Origin: Methylotenera sp.
GTDB lineage: Bacteria > Pseudomonadota > Gammaproteobacteria > Burkholderiales > Methylophilaceae
Direction: 5' to 3'
Length of the DNA stretch: 64,000 bases
Assembly (NCBI GenBank): GCA_002928535.1
Contig: PERG01000005.1
Coordinates: forward strand, 53,484-117,483
In this document: positions 30,990-39,305 of the stretch, one piece after another
How positions within the stretch are numbered: the stretch's first letter is position 1
Layout of the letters: every line of letters begins with the position of its first letter
The notes under the pieces: model-generated
Told to the model about the DNA's origin: nothing
Database searches by the model: none
Seen by the model: the letters and a program-made list of their open reading frames with translations, nothing else
Translations under genes and position numbers: made by a program

Positions 30990-31727
30990 CTAGACCACTT
31001 CTACCGTAAGTGGAAGCAATCGGTTGCTTTCCTTTTTGACTACGCCGTAGCATTCGCAAGAACGTTTCTCAACGCCCAACCGGTCAAGCACTGTGATCTC
31101 ACCATCGTTGTAGTGAATTAAGCCTGCTTTAACTAACACGTTGGTGGCCTTCACAACCTGCGCGTGGTCGAGGCCAAGCATATTACCGATCAGTTTTCCC
31201 GTCATGCTAATACGCTCTGAAGGCAAGCGATCCAGACTTAATAACATCCAGCGGCACAGTTGCTGATCTATCGGGTGATGCCGATTACATGCTGCGGTTT
31301 GTACCATTTGCGTGATTAATGCCGAGGCAAACATCAATAATAGACGGCTTAATGCGCCCCCTTTATAGAACTCATCTTTGAGTACTTGTGCTTTCAGGCG
31401 ATACGCATAACCGGCATTTTGCACCACCGCGCGGCTCATGGATGATTCTCCTCCCATGAATAACGCAATGCCAATCACACCTTCGTTCCCCACTATGGCA
31501 ATTTCTGCTGACTCGCCATTTTTCATAACATAAAGCAGGGAAACTACGCAGTCAATCGGAAAATAAGCATGACTCATCGTTTCACCGGACTCATGCAAGA
31601 CCTGGCCTAGCGCTAGGGGAACCAACTCGAGATCTTTGGTCAACCGCTCACAATCGGCAACGGGCAATGCTGCCAGAAGCGCATTTTGCTGGGGCCGATG
31701 CAAATCTGCCGGGGAAATATCTTTCAT
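30990..31727 (-). CDS. Crp/Fnr-family transcriptional regulator with unusual recognition helix
   Basis: A 245-residue member of a proteobacterial Crp/Fnr subgroup with an N-terminal cyclic-nucleotide-binding-like domain (FPIDCVVSLLYVMKNGESAEIAIVGNEGVIGIALFMGG) and a C-terminal winged helix. It lacks the N-terminal Fe-S cysteine cluster of FNR. From family knowledge, close relatives usually read IANMLGVRREGVTEAA in the DNA-binding helices. Here this is IGNMLGLDHAQVVKAT, losing the two arginines, so the DNA target may differ or DNA binding may be weak. The C-terminal CECYGVVKKE segment is typical of the subgroup. The ligand is unknown. Confidence 0.85.
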   Translation of the reverse strand: MKDISPADLHRPQQNALLAALPVADCERLTKDLELVPLALGQVLHESGETMSHAYFPIDCVVSLLYVMKNGESAEIAIVGNEGVIGIALFMGGESSMSRAVVQNAGYAYRLKAQVLKDEFYKGGALSRLLLMFASALITQMVQTAACNRHHPIDQQLCRWMLLSLDRLPSERISMTGKLIGNMLGLDHAQVVKATNVLVKAGLIHYNDGEITVLDRLGVEKRSCECYGVVKKESNRLLPLTVEVV

Positions 31728-31853
31728 TTCAAGTGCCTATCACATAGTTGTTTGGAGATTCTTTTTTGACAGGGTTGACGTATTTTAGTGCGTAGTAAAA
31801 CCAGGAGACGTGATTCCATGCCAAAGCCGCAAAGACCTTATCCTGTAATATCC

Positions 31854-31870
31854 ATGCAAATAAATTGCAT
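31854..31870. promoter_or_regulatory. Dyad ATGCAA-N5-TTGCAT upstream of trmL
   Basis: Perfect 6-base arms lie in the region between the Crp/Fnr gene and trmL, 34 bases before a TAAAAT that is the likely trmL -10. It is a possible operator for either divergent gene. Confidence 0.3.
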
Positions 31871-31904
31871 TTATTCACACGCGAAGACAGCCTGGATGAC
31901 ATGG

Positions 31905-31910
31905 TAAAAT
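31905..31910 (+). promoter_or_regulatory. Candidate -10 element for trmL
   Basis: TAAAAT lies 28 bases before the trmL start with no strong -35. It is a tentative call. Confidence 0.3.
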
Positions 31911-31938
31911 GACGCCTACGAAACTCAACAGAATCTAA

Positions 31939-32403
31939 ATGTTTACCATCGTTTTATTCGAGCCGGAAATCCCTCCAAACACCGGCAACATCATTCGGCT
32001 ATGCGCCAACACGGGCGCAGAGCTTCATCTGGTAAAACCTTTAGGATTTACACTTGAAGACAAGCAACTTAAACGTGCCGGTTTGGATTACCACGAGTTT
32101 GCGAGTTTAAAAGTGCATGAGAATTGGACAGACTGCAAAGCTGCATTGGCTGGTAAGCGCTTATTTGCTATCACAACCAAAGGCAGCACGCGGCATAGCG
32201 AAATCACTTTCAAAGCCGGAGATGTATTTGTATTTGGCCCGGAAACAAGAGGATTGTCGGAAGAAATTCGTGCGGAATTTATGCCTGAGCACCGGGTACG
32301 ATTACCCATGTTACCCAATAGCCGCAGTTTAAATTTATCTAACTCTGCCGCTGTATTGCTCTACGAGGCGTGGCGGCAACTCGGCTTTGAAGGTGGGATT
32401 TGA
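31939..32403 (+). CDS. trmL: tRNA (cytidine(34)-2'-O)-methyltransferase TrmL
   Basis: A SPOUT-class methyltransferase that 2'-O-methylates the wobble base of tRNA-Leu isoacceptors. The N-terminus [31 protein letters not shown] is diagnostic. The knot motifs [12 protein letters not shown] and [26 protein letters not shown] are complete. The 154-residue length is usual. It is a single gene, convergent with gpsA. Confidence 0.95.
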   Translation: MFTIVLFEPEIPPNTGNIIRLCANTGAELHLVKPLGFTLEDKQLKRAGLDYHEFASLKVHENWTDCKAALAGKRLFAITTKGSTRHSEITFKAGDVFVFGPETRGLSEEIRAEFMPEHRVRLPMLPNSRSLNLSNSAAVLLYEAWRQLGFEGGI

Positions 32404-32443
32404 CTGGCTTAGAAATCATATTTAACGCTAGTTTCTAAGTCAG
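32404..32443 (+). terminator. Hairpin after trmL
   Basis: A 12-base stem, ctggcttagaaa / tttctaagtcag, with one G-U pair and a 16-base loop begins right at the trmL stop. It lacks a T-run, so it may stabilise the 3' end rather than terminate. Confidence 0.5.
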
Positions 32444-32561
32444 ATTAGGCACGCAACAAAAACAATGCCGCGACATACTTTTGTGTGTAAGAAATTATTT
32501 GTGAAGCGCAAGTACACTTGGCAACGAAACTTGGTATGGCAACAAAACTAGCATTTATTAG

Positions 32562-33572
32562 CTAATTAATACTTTCAGCTTTTTGCTCGCGGCCTAGAAG
32601 ATCCATCACCGCCTCTTTCGCGCCCTTACCGGCTGAAATGACCTGATTGACCTGATAAGTAATCGGCATATCCACGCCCAATTTAGCAGCACGGCGAATG
32701 ACTTCCGCTGTGGTATTGACGCCTTCAGCCACATGGCCTAAACCATGCAGAATATCTGCCAACGATTTGCCACTTGCGAGTTGTAGACCCACTTCACGAT
32801 TTCTGGAGTATTGCCCGGTACACGTCAATATCAAGTCGCCGGCGCCAGCCAAGCCCATAAAGGTTTCTGCATTGGCCCCCAGGGCCATGCCAAAGCGCGT
32901 CATTTCGGCCAAGCCACGGGTAATCATGGCCGCACGCGCATTATTACCAAAGCCCATGCCATCACTAATACCTGCCGCAATGGCCATCACGTTTTTTACT
33001 GCGCCACCGACGGATACGCCGATCACATCGGTACAGTGATAGACGCGCAAATTCGCGCCGTGGATCAATAGCGCCGCTTCATTAGAAAACGCTTCGTTGT
33101 TAGCTGCTACTGTAACCGCTGTAGGCAGACCACGTACGAGTTCTGCAGCAAAGCTAGGGCCGGATAAGGCGCCCCATTTATGTTCACTGCCCAACTCTTC
33201 CTGGGCAACTTCATAAGGCAGTTTGGCCGTTTCCGGCTCTAAACCTTTATGTGCCCAGATAATGGGCAATTTGCAATCCAACTTTTTGAGGGCTTGCAAA
33301 ATCGGCCTGAATCCGGCGGTGGGTACTACCGATAAAATCAAATCCGCCCCGTCAATAGCGGTTTTGAGATTGTCTTCTACTTGCAGCCGGCTATTAAACT
33401 TAAAGTCGCCTAGATAAAGCGGGTTAGCACGCGCTTTTCGCATGCCGGACACATGACCGGCATTACGTGCCCATAATGAAACTTCATGGCGTTCGCTGAT
33501 ATTCATTGCTAGGGCAGTGCCCCAAGCACCCGCGCCTAATACGGCAATCTTGCGGCCTGCATTTGTTGCCAT
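32562..33572 (-). CDS. gpsA: Glycerol-3-phosphate dehydrogenase (NAD(P)+)
   Basis: Reduces dihydroxyacetone phosphate to sn-glycerol-3-phosphate for phospholipid synthesis. It has a Rossmann motif AVLGAGAWGTALA (residues 9-21), the substrate-site lysine in GGAVKNVMAIAAGISDG, and GLAGAGDLILTCTGQYSRNREVG. The 336-residue length is normal. It overlaps the SH3-domain gene at TAATG and ends the rhodanese-grxC-secB-SH3-gpsA run. The secB-gpsA association is common. Confidence 0.96.
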   Translation of the reverse strand: MATNAGRKIAVLGAGAWGTALAMNISERHEVSLWARNAGHVSGMRKARANPLYLGDFKFNSRLQVEDNLKTAIDGADLILSVVPTAGFRPILQALKKLDCKLPIIWAHKGLEPETAKLPYEVAQEELGSEHKWGALSGPSFAAELVRGLPTAVTVAANNEAFSNEAALLIHGANLRVYHCTDVIGVSVGGAVKNVMAIAAGISDGMGFGNNARAAMITRGLAEMTRFGMALGANAETFMGLAGAGDLILTCTGQYSRNREVGLQLASGKSLADILHGLGHVAEGVNTTAEVIRRAAKLGVDMPITYQVNQVISAGKGAKEAVMDLLGREQKAESIN

Positions 33573-34045
33573 TAACTAAAACCCCAAGTTGAAGAAATTA
33601 AGACATATCCGGTTAAACCGTCACGATGTTTGACTTTAAGCCAACCATTATGCAACTGCTCTTCAGCCACCTCAAGCGCAACATCTTTTTCCAAAGTCGC
33701 TAACACAGGAGAAGCCGCATCTGCAGACTGCCGCAACTCGGCACTATTGGCTGTCACCATCACCATGCGTTTAACAGAAAGATGCTTGGCTTCAATCCAG
33801 TTAATGCTACCCCGCGCGTCACGTACTTTTAACCAGTCGCCCAGATTAACGATGACTTCCACAGGATAGTATTGGCTAAGTAAGCGTACCTTTTTAGCCG
33901 CAGCAGATGGTGCGTCGTATAACACTGCCTTGGGCACTGCGACTGTTTTAAACTCCAGCGCAAAAGCTTGGTTAGTGAGCAGTGACATCATTAGCAGAGT
34001 CAACAACCCTGCAAATGATGAGAACGGCTTAGGGTGGAAACACAT
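33572..34045 (-). CDS. Exported SH3-domain protein
   Basis: A secreted protein with a signal peptide (about residues 1-30 from this start, ending QAFA-LEF) and two bacterial SH3 modules, about residues 32-88 and 92-155, the second marked by TANSAELRQSADAASPVLATL and LKVKHRDGLTGYV. Such domains often bind cell-wall peptides. The ORF track starts 57 bases further up, inside secB. The ATG at 34045, 4 bases after the secB stop, places the signal peptide correctly. It is wedged between secB and gpsA with overlaps. Its specific role is unknown. Confidence 0.8.
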   Translation of the reverse strand: MCFHPKPFSSFAGLLTLLMMSLLTNQAFALEFKTVAVPKAVLYDAPSAAAKKVRLLSQYYPVEVIVNLGDWLKVRDARGSINWIEAKHLSVKRMVMVTANSAELRQSADAASPVLATLEKDVALEVAEEQLHNGWLKVKHRDGLTGYVLISSTWGFS

Positions 34046-34049
34046 TAAT

Positions 34050-34526
34050 TTAATGCGTTGCAGTATCTGCTGGGCTCGTTTGCTGCTGTTTTTGTTGTGC
34101 AAACAAAGCTTCGAAGTTAATCGGGTTCAACAATACCGGCGGGAAGCCAGCACGCACTACAAGGTCAGACACGGTTTCACGCGCATAAGGGAACAAAATA
34201 TTTGGGCAGGTAATGCCAGCGATCATTTCCAGATTTTCTTCCGGTACGTTACGGATTTGGAAAATGCCTGCTTGTGTTACTTCTACCAGGAAAACAGTTT
34301 TATCTTCAATTTTAGAAGTCACGGTCACTTTAATTGACACTTCAAAAATGCCATCTTCCAGCATTTGTGCAGCATTGCCTAACTCTATACTTACCTGAGG
34401 AGCCGCGCGCTCTGTAAAGATTTGCGGTGCATTGGGAATTTCCAGTGAAGCGTCTTTGACGTAAATCTTTTCAATACTAAAACCAGCCTGTTGATTCTGT
34501 TCTGCTTTGTTATCTTCTTGTGCCAT
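34050..34526 (-). CDS. secB: Protein-export chaperone SecB
   Basis: A tetrameric cytosolic chaperone that keeps preproteins unfolded and hands them to SecA. FSIEKIYVKDASLEIPNAPQIF at the start and FPYARETVSDLVVRAGFPPVLLNPINFEALF near the end are hallmark segments. A Q/A/E-rich tail follows. The 158-residue length is normal. It lies 117 bases after grxC, with a possible own -10 (TAAAAT on the minus strand at 34573-34578). Confidence 0.97.
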   Translation of the reverse strand: MAQEDNKAEQNQQAGFSIEKIYVKDASLEIPNAPQIFTERAAPQVSIELGNAAQMLEDGIFEVSIKVTVTSKIEDKTVFLVEVTQAGIFQIRNVPEENLEMIAGITCPNILFPYARETVSDLVVRAGFPPVLLNPINFEALFAQQKQQQTSPADTATH

Positions 34527-34643
34527 GATCTTCTACTTAAATAGGTTGAATGAAATTACGAGCTAAATAGCTATTTTAACAGAGTTTGTCACGACGGCTA
34601 TGGTGCGATACTGATACCAAAAACAGCTTTTAAGCCTTGTTAT

Positions 34644-34904
34644 TTAGTCTTTATTTAATAGTGGCATGAGTCCGCCAGCCATATCCAAAGCGCGTAATTC
34701 TTCGAATCCACCCACGTGATGTTCATCAATATAGATTTGCGGTACAGTCCGGCGACCGGTTTTTTGCATCATTTCTACACGTTGCTCAGGTTGCAGGTCC
34801 ACCCGTATTTTATTGATTTCGGTGACACCTTTACTTAATAACAAGCGCTCCGCATTAATACAATAAGGACAAGTTGCAGTGGTATACATAGTAATAGTTG
34901 GCAT
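34644..34904 (-). CDS. grxC: Glutaredoxin 3
   Basis: A small cytosolic glutathione-dependent disulfide reductase. It has the dithiol active site CPYC (residues 12-15), the TVPQIYIDEHHVGGFEEL glutathione-site motif with cis-proline, and 86 residues as expected. Its start overlaps the rhodanese stop (TAATG). The order rhodanese-grxC-secB next to gpmI-envC is conserved in many proteobacteria. Confidence 0.96.
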   Translation of the reverse strand: MPTITMYTTATCPYCINAERLLLSKGVTEINKIRVDLQPEQRVEMMQKTGRRTVPQIYIDEHHVGGFEELRALDMAGGLMPLLNKD

Positions 34905-35335
34905 TAACTGGCAGCCTTTCCTGGCGTTTTTACCAAAGGTAATTTAGCTTGCTGCCAAGCATCTAACCCGCCCTGCAGATTATGCACCTGCGTAAATTCC
35001 GCTATACGCAAAATTTCACAAGCTTTAGCAGAACGTGCACCACGCTGACAATTAACTAATACCGCTTTGGTTTTGTATTTTTTAAGCTCGCCTACCCGAT
35101 TAGCTAAGTCGGCCACCGGAATATGAATGGCATCAGCAATATGACCGCTGGCAAATTCTGCATCATCCCTGACATCCAACACGATAGCGTTCGTCCGGTT
35201 GATTAAAGTCACCGCTTCTGCAGGAGAGACGCTAGGGACGCCTCCGGCACTTCTTTTGAACATTGGCATGAGCAACATGATGGCTGAGCCCAATGCTAAG
35301 CCGATAAGCAATGCATTGCTTGTAATGAATTCCAC
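34904..35335 (-). CDS. Membrane-anchored rhodanese-like protein (YibN-like)
   Basis: A single rhodanese domain of about 100 residues behind an N-terminal membrane helix (residues 6-26, ALLIGLALGSAIMLLMP). The catalytic cysteine is in LVNCQRGARSA and the domain start is NAIVLDVRDDAEFASGHI, so sulfurtransferase activity is plausible. It is first in the run with grxC and secB. It corresponds by position to YibN of E. coli. The sulfur acceptor is unknown. Confidence 0.88.
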   Translation of the reverse strand: MEFITSNALLIGLALGSAIMLLMPMFKRSAGGVPSVSPAEAVTLINRTNAIVLDVRDDAEFASGHIADAIHIPVADLANRVGELKKYKTKAVLVNCQRGARSAKACEILRIAEFTQVHNLQGGLDAWQQAKLPLVKTPGKAAS

Positions 35336-35398
35336 TTATTTCCTTTCAGGGTAAACGATTTTAATATGGCGATGGAACGTCAACTATTCAAGCTTACT

Positions 35399-35430
35399 CA
35401 TAAGTGAGCACACTTTACTAATCACTTATG
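35399..35430. promoter_or_regulatory. Inverted repeat between the rhodanese gene and gpmI
   Basis: CATAAGTGA and TCACTTATG form a perfect 9-base dyad separated by 14 bases in this divergent region. It could be an operator shared by both promoters or an RNA hairpin. Confidence 0.35.
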
Positions 35431-35507
35431 CTTATTACTTATCTAACAGCTCGAATCTCGGGGTAACTTTCCTTTGATAGTGAGGCAGATTTTACTGGTA
35501 AATAGGC

Positions 35508-35513
35508 TAAAAT
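35508..35513 (+). promoter_or_regulatory. Candidate -10 element for gpmI
   Basis: TAAAAT lies 35 bases before the gpmI ATG. The -35 is weak. Confidence 0.35.
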
Positions 35514-35547
35514 ACTCGTCAACTTTGAAAAAATTAGAGCACCCAAT

Positions 35548-37104
35548 ATGTCATCACCATTAAATACCACCCCGGTATGTTTATTGATTTTAGACGGCTT
35601 TGGCTATCGTGAAGAAACAGCTAACAATGCCATTGCGCTCGCACAAAAACCTAATCTGGATGCATTATGGAATAGCTATCCGCATACGCTGATCAACGCC
35701 TCTGAACATTATGTCGGCTTGCCTGACGGGCAAATGGGCAACTCAGAAGTTGGGCACCTGAATATTGGTGCTGGGCGTGTGGTATTCCAGGACTTTGAGC
35801 GTATCAATAACAGCATCAGCTCCGGTGAGTTCTTTGAACATCCTGAATTAAAACCTGCCATGTTGTCTGTAAAAGAAAATAATAAAGCCCTGCATATTTT
35901 TGGCTTGTTATCTGATGGTGGCGTGCATAGTCACCAAGATCACATTCACGCCTTGATTGAAATGGCGGCTAAATTGGGCATGACCAAAGTCTATGTGCAT
36001 GCGTTTTTGGATGGTCGTGACACGCCGCCTATTAGTGCTGCAGCTTACTTAACAGCATTGGAAGACAAAATCCAAGCTACTGGTGTGGGTAAAATTGTAT
36101 CTATTAGTGGTCGCTTCTATAGCATGGATCGCGATAAACGCTGGCCACGCGTGGAAGCAGCGTATGCTTTGATTACCGAGGGCATCGGTGAATATACCTA
36201 TCCAACTGCGATGGAAGGTTTACAAGCCGCTTACGAACGCGAAGAGTCCGACGAGTTCGTGAAAACCACTGCCATTCGTGGATTGCATGACGAGCCTACA
36301 CGCCTGGAAAATGGTGACTTAGTGGTTTACATGAACTTCCGCTCAGACCGTGCGCGCCAGCTTACCCATGCTTTGCTGACTGATGAGTTTGAAGGTTTCC
36401 ACCGTCGCCATCAACCCAAACTAGCAGGTTATTTCACCTTAACGATGTTCGACAAGAAAGAATCCAAAGCAAAGGCTATTTTCCCGCCCTATACGGTGAA
36501 AAATACCTTTGGAGAATATCTGGCCAATCAGGGTAAAACGCAGTTACGGATTGCCGAAACGGAAAAATATCCGCATGTGACGTTCTTTTTCAATGGCGGC
36601 GAAGAAACTGTATTTACAGGCGAAGAGCGCATTCTCGTGCCTTCACCGCAAGTGGCCACCTATGATTTACAGCCGGAAATGAGTGCCTTTGAATTAACCG
36701 ATAAACTAGAAGAAGCCATTCTCAGCCGCAAATACGATGCCATCATTTGCAACTATGCTAACGGGGACATGGTAGGTCATACCGGCAATTTGCAGGCTGC
36801 CATTAAAGCAATTGAAACTTTGGATACCTGCGTAGGCCGTGTAGTGAATGCCATGCAAAGCATCAATGGCGAAGTCATCATTACCGCCGATCATGGCAAT
36901 GCAGAAATGATGCTCGATGAAGAAAATCATCAAGCGCATACCCAGCATACGACTAATCTTGTGCCTTTAACCTATGTAGGCCGTCCGGCCACCCTAACTG
37001 ATGGCGCGGCTTTATCTGATTTAGCGCCCACACTGCTGCATATGATGGGCATGGGGCAACCAGATGAAATGACCGGCAAAAGCCTCATTCAATTCCAGGT
37101 CTAG
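35548..37104 (+). CDS. gpmI: 2,3-bisphosphoglycerate-independent phosphoglycerate mutase
   Basis: Interconverts 3- and 2-phosphoglycerate in glycolysis and gluconeogenesis using two metal ions. The N-terminal metal motif LLILDGFGYREE, the phosphorylated serine in GQMGNSEVGHLNIGAGR, NFRSDRARQLTHAL, and the C-terminal YANGDMVGHTG and TADHGNAEMM ligand sets are complete. The 518-residue length is normal. It is followed 23 bases later by envC, a conserved pairing. Confidence 0.97.
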   Translation: MSSPLNTTPVCLLILDGFGYREETANNAIALAQKPNLDALWNSYPHTLINASEHYVGLPDGQMGNSEVGHLNIGAGRVVFQDFERINNSISSGEFFEHPELKPAMLSVKENNKALHIFGLLSDGGVHSHQDHIHALIEMAAKLGMTKVYVHAFLDGRDTPPISAAAYLTALEDKIQATGVGKIVSISGRFYSMDRDKRWPRVEAAYALITEGIGEYTYPTAMEGLQAAYEREESDEFVKTTAIRGLHDEPTRLENGDLVVYMNFRSDRARQLTHALLTDEFEGFHRRHQPKLAGYFTLTMFDKKESKAKAIFPPYTVKNTFGEYLANQGKTQLRIAETEKYPHVTFFFNGGEETVFTGEERILVPSPQVATYDLQPEMSAFELTDKLEEAILSRKYDAIICNYANGDMVGHTGNLQAAIKAIETLDTCVGRVVNAMQSINGEVIITADHGNAEMMLDEENHQAHTQHTTNLVPLTYVGRPATLTDGAALSDLAPTLLHMMGMGQPDEMTGKSLIQFQV

Positions 37105-37127
37105 CAAATGATCACTATGGGGATTTT

Positions 37128-38378
37128 TTGCACTTGAGTTTGTTTGTAAGTCTACTGCTCACCATGTCGCTAGTCTGGGCGATGCCTGCGGTTGCGGCCA
37201 AAAAACCGGAAGCGTCCAAGGAAGCTTTAAGTGATCTCCAACAGCGCCTGGAAGCCCTTAAAAAGGAATTAGATAACTCCCAGGAAGCGCATAAAGATGC
37301 GGCAGATGCACTCAAAGAGAGTGAACGTGCCATTAGCGAAGCCAATAAAAAACTCTACGATATTAACCATCGCCAGCAGCAGAATAAAAAAACGCTAAAG
37401 CAATTGGAAGCCGATTCCCTGAAAACCAATGAAGCGCTTTCACAACAACAGAAACTCTTGAGCAATCAGCTTTATCAGCAATATATTCATGGCCAGCAAA
37501 GTTATGCGCAGATGATTTTGCAAAATGAACGGCCTAGCGACATTACGCGGGATGTACATTACTACTCATATATTGCAAAAGCCCGCGCAGAACTGATCAA
37601 CAAGATGCAAGACAATCTTAATCGCATTAATCAGCTCAATAATGAAACCGCCGCAGCTCTGAAGCGGGTGGCGGAACTGAAACAGAAGCAGCTGGAAGAA
37701 AAACGCACCCTGCAAGCACAAAAACAAAACAAATCAAAAGTCGTGAGCACCCTCTCCAAACAGATCGCCTCACAGCGCGGAGAAATTAAAAAACTTAGCC
37801 GTGATGAGAAGCGCCTCTCGCAACTAGTAGAACGTTTAGCAAAAATTATCCCGAAAAAACAAGTGCGTAAGCGCAGCACCGCTCGCAAGAGTACGCCAAC
37901 AAAAGGGGAAGAAACAAATGCCAACCCAGAAGTCGTGGCCAAAAACGAACAACTTCCTAGCGATGAATTTGCCGACATCAGCTTCTCCAGCCTAAAAGGC
38001 AAACTTAAACTTCCCGTGCGCGGCGAAGTCACTAATCGTTTCGGTGCCAGCCGCGAAGATAGTGGCATTTCCTGGAAAGGCTTGTTTATCAGGGCCAATG
38101 AAGGATCAGAAGTCAAATCAGTGGCCACGGGTCGCGTGGTATTTGCAGACTGGCTACGCGGTTTTGGCAACCTCATCATTGTTGATCATGGCAGTGGCTA
38201 CATGAGCTTGTATGGCAATAACGAAGCCATATTGAAACAAGTCGGTGAAATTGTACAGGCTGGGGATGCGATTGCCTCCGTGGGCAATAGTGGTGGCAAT
38301 GCAACGAATGGCCTGTACTATGAATTGCGACGTCAAAGCCGGCCGTTTGATCCTTTAAGCTGGAGCAACGTGAATTAG
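37128..38378 (+). CDS. envC: Murein hydrolase activator EnvC
   Basis: A periplasmic activator of division amidases. It has a signal peptide (to about residue 23, AVAA-KKP), a long coiled coil (about 30-235), a basic linker and a C-terminal LytM domain (about 295-410). The LytM metal ligands are missing: WKGLFI stands where active enzymes have a His, and GLYYELRRQ replaces HLHFE. This degenerate form is the EnvC signature. The start is TTG. A 9-codon ORF (37108-37137) overlaps it and might couple translation. The S41 peptidase gene ctpA often seen next is absent. Confidence 0.92.
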   Translation: MHLSLFVSLLLTMSLVWAMPAVAAKKPEASKEALSDLQQRLEALKKELDNSQEAHKDAADALKESERAISEANKKLYDINHRQQQNKKTLKQLEADSLKTNEALSQQQKLLSNQLYQQYIHGQQSYAQMILQNERPSDITRDVHYYSYIAKARAELINKMQDNLNRINQLNNETAAALKRVAELKQKQLEEKRTLQAQKQNKSKVVSTLSKQIASQRGEIKKLSRDEKRLSQLVERLAKIIPKKQVRKRSTARKSTPTKGEETNANPEVVAKNEQLPSDEFADISFSSLKGKLKLPVRGEVTNRFGASREDSGISWKGLFIRANEGSEVKSVATGRVVFADWLRGFGNLIIVDHGSGYMSLYGNNEAILKQVGEIVQAGDAIASVGNSGGNATNGLYYELRRQSRPFDPLSWSNVN

Positions 38379-38403
38379 TAACCACATAAGACGCTAATGT
38401 AAT

Positions 38404-38431
38404 AAAAAAGCACGCCTAAGCGTGCTTTTTT
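38404..38431. terminator. Bidirectional terminator between envC and the lipoprotein gene
   Basis: A perfect 12-base stem, aaaaaagcacgc / gcgtgctttttt, with a 4-base loop lies between convergent genes. It gives a T-run on both strands. Confidence 0.93.
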
Positions 38432-38462
38432 ATTAATCTAAACTAATTAATTTACTAGTGAA

Positions 38463-38756
38463 TTAAGGTGCTGCTGGTGCTTCTGTACCTGCTGGTGCAG
38501 ATGGCGCTTCAGCAGCTGGTGCAGCTGGATCGATAGTAATGCCAGGAACACGCTCTTCTGCTGTTGGCTCATAGCCGCCGCCTGTTGCTGGAGCGCTTGA
38601 TTCCGTCGCTGCTGGAGCTTCTGCTGCTGGAGCAGCTTCTGTTGTTACTGGTGCTGCTGCCTCATCCGCTGGTGCTACTTCTTCTTTTTCACCACAACCT
38701 ACCAATACCAAACCTGCAAAACCTACTACCAACAAAGAACGTAATAAAGCTGACAT
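38463..38756 (-). CDS. Ala/Pro/Glu-rich lipoprotein
   Basis: A 97-residue predicted lipoprotein: signal sequence to the lipobox LVLVGC-GEKEE (Cys at about residue 21), then a low-complexity chain of Ala, Pro, Glu and Thr with a single less repetitive island, GGGYEPTAEERVPGITIDP. The island suggests a short conserved function and the rest is a flexible tether. I do not recognise a family. It is a single gene with a strong terminator and its own upstream region of about 160 bases. Confidence 0.7.
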   Translation of the reverse strand: MSALLRSLLVVGFAGLVLVGCGEKEEVAPADEAAAPVTTEAAPAAEAPAATESSAPATGGGYEPTAEERVPGITIDPAAPAAEAPSAPAGTEAPAAP

Positions 38757-38915
38757 ATAATTTCCCCGATCATGATCAAAATATTAATTAATAGCGCATT
38801 TTAACAATGCCTAATTTTCAAGCTTACCATCAAAGCACTCGTTATTTTAGCGAAACTTCAATAGTCTGCAACTAGAATATCATTTTAGCCACATTTGACA
38901 ACGCTTCTAGGCAAT

Positions 38916-39305
38916 TTAAGTCGCTATTTCAAGCTTATCACTTATTTGCGATGCAATGTAATTGCCTTTAGCATAAGCCTCTAATTCATAAGGATTTTGC
39001 ATATAGCCATGACGGGATGCCCACAAGTATTTGATAATCGTCATACCTGATAGATATTGTTCGACATGGGTTAGTTCATGTGCAAGCAAACATAGGTCGG
39101 CAGCAGATGGCTGCTGAGCTAACAGGTAAGCGCCTTTTCGCATATATATTTTATGCCCAAGCACCACAGCGCACATGCGCTTACTGAGCCAGAAAGGTAC
39201 ATGACCATTGATAATTCGGGCCTTATCTAAGGTTTCTGCCTTGAAATAAGGCTGGCAGAAGGTACGCTCGGTAAGTGTTAACGGACGACCTGCGTGAAAC
39301 ATCAT
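38916..39305 (-). CDS. Small zincin-like protein with HELTHVEQ motif (DUF4157-like)
   Basis: 129 residues with a clear HExxH (AHELTHVEQYL, about residues 76-86) and a downstream NPYELEAYAKGNYIA segment whose glutamate may be the third zinc ligand. The arrangement matches the minimal metallopeptidase fold annotated as DUF4157. No signal peptide is evident. The start overlaps the yjbQ stop by 4 bases, so the two are coupled. The substrate is unknown. Confidence 0.65.
   Translation of the reverse strand: MMFHAGRPLTLTERTFCQPYFKAETLDKARIINGHVPFWLSKRMCAVVLGHKIYMRKGAYLLAQQPSAADLCLLAHELTHVEQYLSGMTIIKYLWASRHGYMQNPYELEAYAKGNYIASQISDKLEIAT

Noticed and set aside
37631-38179. 182-residue minus-strand ORF opposite envC
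   Set aside because: It is antisense to the coiled-coil and LytM coding region, with skewed composition and no recognisable motif.
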